Shown here in pieces: positions 58,180-64,000 of a DNA stretch of 64,000 nt. Position numbers and translations under genes: made by a program. The stretch is from positions 1-64,000 of the forward strand of contig JADFUC010000013.1 of assembly GCA_019722365.1 (NCBI GenBank), given 5' to 3'. The notes beneath the pieces were generated by a model. The model made no database searches. It saw only the letters and a list, made by a program, of their open reading frames with translations, and had not been told where the DNA came from. Within the stretch, counting starts at the first letter, position 1, and every line of letters begins with the position of its first letter. The stretch is from Lithospermum erythrorhizon (taxonomy: Eukaryota; Streptophyta; Magnoliopsida; Boraginales; Boraginaceae).

Positions 58180-58960
58180 CATTTGCATTTTTTGTTATCT
58201 CTTCGAAGTCTATCGGGTCACACATCGAGTGACTTCTATTCCGAGGCATATGCTATTGTTATCTCTCTTGCTACCCGGCCGCTTAAGGTTGCTCATCGCC
58301 TAGATGACTCCACCGAGGCCTACGCTATCAAGCGTTCTCTCTGCTACCGCCCGTCAAGCATGCTGCCGCTTTACGCGATTTAACTACCCGAGGCCTATGT
58401 TTACCGTTATCTCTCTCAGGCCGCTCGGCCGCTTATCAAGGCCTACTGGCTTACTTGCCTGCCATGACTCTCCGGTGCCCAATTTATTTTTGCCAATTCA
58501 AGGCCTATGCTTATTGTCGCCTGCTCTACATGATGACTTCCAAATTGGTGGCCCGGCGATTGTTGCCTATTCAAGGCCTATGCTTATTGTCGTCAGCTTC
58601 TTATCATTGCTCCGCTTATTGTTGCTCTACCTAGAAATTCTCGCCATGTTGCCTCGCTTATCGTTGCCCTGGGCCGCTATTGTAGCCTTCTGGGCCGCTT
58701 TTATTTGCCGCCTGGCCAAGTATTTGTAGCCTCGCTTGCCTATGCTTATTGCTTACCGCCTCGGTGTTTACTACGCGATGTCGCTTTTATCGTTGTCTAT
58801 GCTTACTGGTTGTTAGCTTAATACCGCCATGTCTTACTGGGCCGCTTCCGTCACTATGCTTACCGGGTTGTTAGCTTAATACTGCCATATGCCATATCTT
58901 ACTACTGCCATATGCCTATGCTTACTGGTTACTGTTCCAATGATGACATGAATTCTGAGG
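58180..58960 (+). repeat. Pyrimidine-rich degenerate repeats within the hAT relic
   Basis: Repeated 'gaggcctatgcttattgtta' and 'ccgcttattgttgcc' motifs at irregular spacing of roughly 40-70 bp. The open frames in this block are low-complexity and match nothing I know. Confidence 0.55.
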
Positions 58961-60746
58961 TTAAATTGTTACCATACCATGTATAAAATGATATTCATTA
59001 CACGGGTTTATCCATTCTTGTATCCAAATGGGCGATGATGTGCAAAAATGTATAAAGAGGAATCGCAAAAACAAATTATTCTCCCCTGCTTAGCATGTAT
59101 TTAATGTTCTATGTCCAAGGACCATCCTAATCTATTTCAAGAATATGATTTAATGTTCAGATCGAGCAGAAGTTTTGAAGAATTCCTCGAAATCGCTGAT
59201 GGTATTAATAATACGACTGGATCTTGATCATTATCTTAAAGGAGGTCCCATTGAAACGTGCTAAGTGGGAATTAAGCTCGATGTTTTGACTTGGTGGATG
59301 CATCAAAGTTTTCAAATATCCAGCCCCTTAGTAAAATGGCAAAGGATATTCTCTATTCCAATCACAACCGTGGGCTTCGTAATCAACTTTTGAAGCGCCT
59401 GGAAAGTTAAATAATTGATCCTAAAGAGTTTCCATGAACACTAAAACAAATTGAGATGCTACTTCTGTGATCAGCGAAAGAAACGTATGGACTTCTAAGA
59501 AGGGTCATGACAAAATATCAGAAGGAACGAATCATTCATCATTCATTTCTATTTTTATGTATTCATTTTCAAATAGTGTAACGGTTCCTCAATCTTAATA
59601 ATTTTTGTTGTTTTGTACAATCAGAAGCCTTGAACAACCACCCGACGACCCCTCTACAATATCATTTCGCGAGACAATCCGCCAGCCCCCTACCGCTTCG
59701 ACCTCTCGAGTTCCGCCTTCCTTTGCTCGTAAACCCCTGCCTCATTACCTCGCTTCAATATGCCTATGACGAAGCTCATGGCGAGGCTTTGATAAATGTC
59801 AAACATTAGGATACATTTTGTTGATTATTGTTGTTGCCGCTTACAAAACTGCTTTGGAACTTTGGATGCCTAGTCATAACTTTCCGTTGCTGGTTGCTAA
59901 TATGTTGATTGTTATTTGTCTGTTTTATTTCTCAGATTGCATTCAACCGGGCGATCGTTACTCCAATCTTGCTCAATCAAGGACCGTTACCCACCCGGTT
60001 CTAGTCGGTCCGGTCTCGGTCCCAAAAATAAATCGAAAGTTTACGGTCCGGGTCCGTTGGGACCGGGGAGAGTATTGGCTTGGCCCATGTCCTGAGCAAA
60101 ATTCGACCGAATCCGACCGGTAATGTTTAGTTCTAATAGATTTTGTGCTTCGTGTTTTTAGTCTTATTAATTTCGCGAGTTTATTACAAGAGATTAATTA
60201 AAGTAAACACTTCTAAGCGAACCCGCGAATCCGAATCTGCATAATTCTAACTAACGGTAAATCGCACTTCAGCTGCCGATAATTCAATCATTCGAAAGTA
60301 GAAAATACCGCTGTTTCGCCGAAATCATACCCTGCAAAAGTAGTCAGCTTTTATACATAAATTTATCCATTTTAATTCTATTGTTAGTTTTAGTTTAATT
60401 AGTTTAGTATAATCAATTTCAATCTTTAGTTTCATTTATAATTGCAAGTAATTCTGCTAAATAAGTTTTCTAAGAGATCTCGAATCTGCATTTGAGCACT
60501 ATACTACTACATGACTCGTGCTCTTGAAAGGAATATAATTTGTTCCATCAGTTATTTTACTCGATGCTAACAATGAAATTTTTTTAATAGCAGTCATGGT
60601 TTGTATGGAAGTGTCATTATTTTTTGGAAGCACTTACCAATTACTTAGGGTCATATCACTCATTTCTAATCTCATTTGAGCGATAAAGAAAAGGCCTTAT
60701 AAATGCGCAAAGTGGAAAGGAAAAATGTCCAAATTCTCCTCAAAGG

Positions 60747-61170
60747 CATTGTGCAAGGAACTTATATGCAAATTTTAGGAAGAAATACCCAGGAGTCAAG
60801 TTAAGACAATTGTTTTGGAAAGCTACAAAATTATACAATGAATGCGATTTTGATGATTACATGAAAGAAATCAATTTGGTTGATCCTGATGCATATATAA
60901 ATGGATAACTAATAATTTTAATTGGCGGCTTAAACCGATATCAAAAGACACAACGCTGATGAAAGCGGATAAAGTTGATCATGTCACAAACAATATGTGT
61001 GAATCATTTAATTCATATTTAGTAAATCCAAGGAAACAACTAATTCTTACTTATTGGAGTTCATCAGGAAAAAGATAATTAAAAGATTTTGCACAAGGTA
61101 CAAAAAAGCATGCAATTGGAGTTCACCACTTCTAATGTAAGCGACGAAGAGAATAAATCAAAGGTATCGT
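60747..61170 (+). pseudogene. Mutator-like (MULE) transposase, 3' part
   Basis: The + strand reads 'HCARNLYANFRKKYPGVKLR', then QLFWKATKLYNECDFDDYMK, EINLVDPDAYKWITNNFNWR and 'DHVTNNMCESFNSYLVNPRK'. This is the conserved C-terminal half of MULE transposases (RH.YANF..K.PG..L..LFWKAA...; NNMCESFN). It has a one-base frame slip and ends in stops. It continues the 5' part at 53.6-54.8 kb, and the hAT relic lies between them. Confidence 0.8.
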
Positions 61171-61489
61171 TATGAAGAAATTTCATAGCTTATAAGCACA
61201 AATGAGCCGGACATTTCTGGGTTGAAGATGATAAGCGAAGTTATGTTATTTTGAGGGAAAATCGATATAAGTATGTAGAATGGTTACTAATCGGAATCAT
61301 GGGTACATTTGAAAATTATATATATAACTTGAACAAAATCAAATAAGTATATAAACAGGAACGCTTTAAATTATATAAATTAGATCTAAACTATATATAT
61401 CACAATATATAAATAAAGATACCTCATAAAGGCAAATGGAAAATAATAATCACCATTAATCTTTCACAAAGCCTCATTTGAATTCCAAT

Positions 61490-62170
61490 TGCTAGCAACT
61501 GTGGATACGGGTAATGTTCTAGTCGTCCACACTCAGAGGGGTCTCAACTTAATAACTGCTCATGTAACACGCGACACGACAGCAAAGAAAGAATTTTTCA
61601 CTTGATTCAACTCTCGCTCTCCTTAAGGGGAGGCACGAATCGTACGGGAGGGGCTCAGGTTTCGCTCGGTTATTATGTCAGTTTAAAACCTAATAAGTCC
61701 CACTTATATAGAGGTTCTCTAATTAACCCGATAGCCTAACCCGTTTAGTTAATGAGATGACTTGTTTAATTTAATTAACCCGTTAAGTAAATTAAACATT
61801 AACAAGTTATTTATAAGTAACTAACAAGTTACTACCAAGATCAACGAACTATTTAATTAATTAAATTGACTAGTTAATTAATTCAGAATTGTCCAATTTA
61901 TATTTTATATTACTAATGTAAAATTCTCAATTGAGAATATTCGTTGATTATAATCAACTCTCAATTTAGCAAGTACTGTTTAATTTCATACATGAAATAT
62001 AATTCAACATCACTATATGTGTGTGACCTTCTAGGCTCAGATAATAGCAGTCGTATAATAATATAATTGACCATTATTATTATTATAACAATTATGCATG
62101 AGATTTAATTGACCGTTAAATATAATAATATAATTGACCGTTATTATGATAACAATTATGGAAGAGGAAG
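61490..62170 (-). mobile_element. Copia-like LTR (copy 2, truncated)
   Basis: The reverse complement carries the same ordered landmarks as 8590-9480: 'atctgagcctagaaggtcac', 'tttcatgtatgaaattaaac', 'attgagagttgattataatc' and 'aacgaatattctcaattgag'. A TATATAAG box on the minus strand lies near 61710. The right side is cut at about 62170-62200, where the Tat-like LTR begins. Confidence 0.6.
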
Positions 62171-62200
62171 AATTTGTCTCAAATTTTGATGAAAGCTCTC

Positions 62201-62723
62201 TAATAATTCCATAATTAAATGGACTGATCCAGAGATGGGTCCAAACTAATCAGGCTCATCGAAGAAGGATCATGAGGGAAGAATCGAATAAATGGACCTG
62301 ATTATAATATAATAGCCATCCAGCTCGGTAAGAGGAAGAGAGTCGTTAATGTTCCAACAGCTTGATTCGGCACCATTAGGGGGGGGGGGTAATTAAAGCT
62401 ATTATTAAACGACCCATTAATGAGCCACATAATTATTAATCGAAATTGAATGAGCTATCAAGGCTCGACCAAAGTAACCCTTCAAGCAACTATAAAAGGT
62501 AAACCTTGAGGCCAAATAAAGTAAGTTCACCTTGATACCCAAATACTCTTTCTTTTTCGGAAACCAAACTCTTTTGATCCGTTACTGACTTGATCGTCGG
62601 AGGGTTTCCGATCGGGCAACCAGTCCTTGTTTTGCAAGAATTCTCGTCAGGACAAAGGTGTATCAGAGTGCGACTTGGAGGATTTGTGATCCGGTTCACT
62701 ACCGAAACCGGACCTGATCATCA
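62201..62723 (+). mobile_element. 5' LTR of a Tat-like Ty3/gypsy element
   Basis: It aligns with the solo LTR at 51668-52221. It begins TAATAATTCC (the TG is mutated) and ends GATCATCA at 62723. A TATAAAAGG promoter box lies at 62491-62499. A run of ten or more G at about 62381 is not present in the solo copy. The gag region follows directly, so this is the 5' LTR of an element that runs off the right edge. I do not recognise the primer-binding site. Confidence 0.75.
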
Positions 62724-62787
62724 TTACAGACCACAGTGAGAGATTTGCATTGAGAAAGTCACCACCCACACATTTCAAACCACTATC

Positions 62788-64000
62788 ATGGCTATATCTC
62801 AGAATCCGATGAGAGTAACGGCAACAGCCCTCAGGGAACGATGGACAAAGCTTAGGCGGTCTCCATGATCATCCGTAGAATGATGCCAAAGCTAATGCCC
62901 TGGAACCATTCAACTTATGAATTGGGGGCACCGTGCATGAGGTGGGGAATTCACACCCACCGGAGATGGCCAGGATAATCCATGAGATGACGGGGACCAT
63001 CATAACCAACATGATGCAGTAGATCCGGGAGCAGCTCCCCCAACTAAGAAGGGAGAACCTCGTGGAAGTATCATCCATCCGGGAGGAGGGGGAGGAAACC
63101 TACACCCACACTCCCTCGGTGCTCAAGGGAAATGAGTCGGGTGCGGGACAGCAGAGCCGCCATGAGGCCACGAAACGAGGTGCAACGGCCCCGACTCCTC
63201 CCCCTAATGTAGTGGCAGCCCTGCGGAAACAGGTGGAAGCACTCTCCGCGAGAATTGCTGTACAGACGCGTCTGGGGACTAACACCGAATTGGCAGGGTT
63301 GGCCCCCTTCTGACCTGACATAAGGGGTGCCATCATGCCAGCAGGCTTGAAGCTCTCCCCATTCACCAAGTTCACAGGGAAGAAGGATCGTGAAGAGTAT
63401 ATTGCGGAGTTCCAGTCTTAGATATTCTTCAACTAGCCAGACAACAGGGTGTATTAGAGGGCCTTCCTGGCCAGCCAAGCCGGGCCTGCATTGAAATGGT
63501 TCAACCGGCTGCCTGAGGGATGCGTTACATCCTCTGAGGAGTTCAAAAATAGGTTCACCAGAACCTATGTGGGAAGGGTCCGGCAAGATAAGGATGAGCA
63601 CTCCCTCATGACCATCAGACAGATGGAGACCGAGTCAATCGCCTCCTTCCAGGAGCAGTTTCAAACGGAGTTCAACCTGATACCAGGAGCCAATCAGAAG
63701 ATAGCCGTGATTGCCTTTGTGGAGAGCTTGCGGATGAGCAAGTTCAAGGAGTCTCTCCTCAAGAGACAGCCTTAGGATTTGGAAGAGGTCAATGAACGGG
63801 CTTACAAATACATCCGGATCGAGGAGGCTGAGAAGAGGGCTGAGAAGGGTAAAGGCAAGCGCCCGGTAGATGAGCACATGCGGCGGAGCCCCGAGCCCCG
63901 AAGGCGGAACGCCTTGGACGGGATCCGGGCGCTTGACACGGTATACTCCCAGACTGACCTTCGAAGGGGGAGTGCCTTTTCACGCCTCCAGGGAGATCCG
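62788..64000 (+). pseudogene. Tat-like Ty3/gypsy gag, broken, cut by window end
   Basis: From an ATG at 62788 the frame soon breaks. The gag body is readable from about 63340: 'PFTKFTGKKDREEYIAEFQS', then 'RAFLASQAGPALKWFNRLPE', 'SSEEFKNRFTRTYVGRVRQD', 'QMETESIASFQEQFQTEFNL' and 'DLEEVNERAYKYIRIEEAEK'. This follows the retrotransposon gag domain (W...LP.....F.....F...F). In-frame stops at about 63418, 63436, 63454 and 63775 disable it. Gag would form the particle that packages element RNA. Most of the element lies beyond the window. Confidence 0.85.

Larger units (their letters stand above)
55490..60125 (+). mobile_element. Decayed hAT-superfamily transposon
   Basis: GC-rich subterminal blocks of short 'cccgg/ccggg' motifs occur at both ends (55580-55765 and 59985-60122), as in many plant hAT elements. 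Between them, broken + strand translations follow the plant hAT transposase order. At about 57266-57410 there is 'TTDSGGLGTKKLYDHICHYI' followed by LNGNLIKRVIAF, where the family has TTD.WTS...GY.C.TAH.ID..W.L.KRI..F, with the first catalytic Asp. At about 59205-59260 there is 'TGLDLDHYLKGG'. At about 59285-59480 there is 'DVLTWWMHQSFQI', then MAKDILYSIPITTVG, then IEMLLCDQRKKRMDF, matching the C-terminal dimerisation domain. The region 58180-58950 is a degenerate pyrimidine-rich repeat ('aggcctatgcttattgt'). Exact termini and the 8-bp duplication were not identified. Confidence 0.7.

Noticed and set aside
58304..58729. 141-codon + strand open frame
   Set aside because: It is a low-complexity translation of pyrimidine-rich repeats within the hAT relic; no domain is recognisable.
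63071..63601. 176-codon minus-strand open frame
   Set aside because: It is antisense to the gypsy gag region, whose + strand residues match the gag domain.

Overview
The window is nuclear DNA of a flowering plant, most likely a eudicot. The evidence is two intron-rich genes whose proteins read as plant versions of their families, AT-rich introns with GT-AG borders, and a dense background of decayed plant transposable elements. I see no bacterial, organellar or viral gene organisation. The species cannot be fixed from the sequence alone.

Genes. Three loci look intact, all on the minus strand. (1) 29431-24142 is an eight-exon DEAD-box RNA helicase of the Dbp4/DDX10 type (plant RH32), 746 aa, inferred to act in nucleolar pre-rRNA processing. 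(2) 36844-36467 is a single-exon gene for a 125-aa protein with an MGNCC start, probably acylated and membrane-bound, of unknown function. (3) 49745-40852 is a twenty-exon aconitate hydratase, 953 aa with an N-terminal targeting extension; without it the protein would be 899 aa. Every exon joint in the two large genes was checked for reading frame. A fourth piece (38300-38151) is only the last part of a translation factor eIF1 (SUI1) gene.

Layout. 1-21.4 kb is a retrotransposon graveyard. It holds several copies of one family of 2.5-2.7 kb LTR-like units, mostly on the minus strand and one nested inside another. It also has a decayed Ty3/gypsy integrase (6.4-7.1 kb) with a tandem-repeat tail, and a copia-like LTR (8.6-9.5 kb). 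22.7-23.1 kb is a copia reverse-transcriptase relic. 24.1-29.4 kb is the helicase gene. 31.6-34.3 kb is a further LTR-like copy in the opposite orientation. 36.4-49.7 kb holds the small gene, the eIF1 fragment and aconitase. 51.4-64 kb is a second transposon cluster: a SINE-like sequence, a solo LTR with target-site duplication, a Stowaway-type MITE, a Mutator-like transposase gene broken by a foldback element and by an hAT transposon, then a Tat-like Ty3/gypsy LTR and gag that runs off the window.

The most unusual structure is in the LTR-like family. Its copies carry tandem arrays of a short palindrome that, read in the direction of the + copy at 31.6-34.3 kb, folds as a hairpin of about 7 bp capped by UUCG, UACG or UGCG (all UNCG type), with paired changes in the stems. 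The copies also share a splice-donor-like box just upstream of the array. The genes show no operon-like or pathway link; they are separate housekeeping loci set in transposon-derived DNA.
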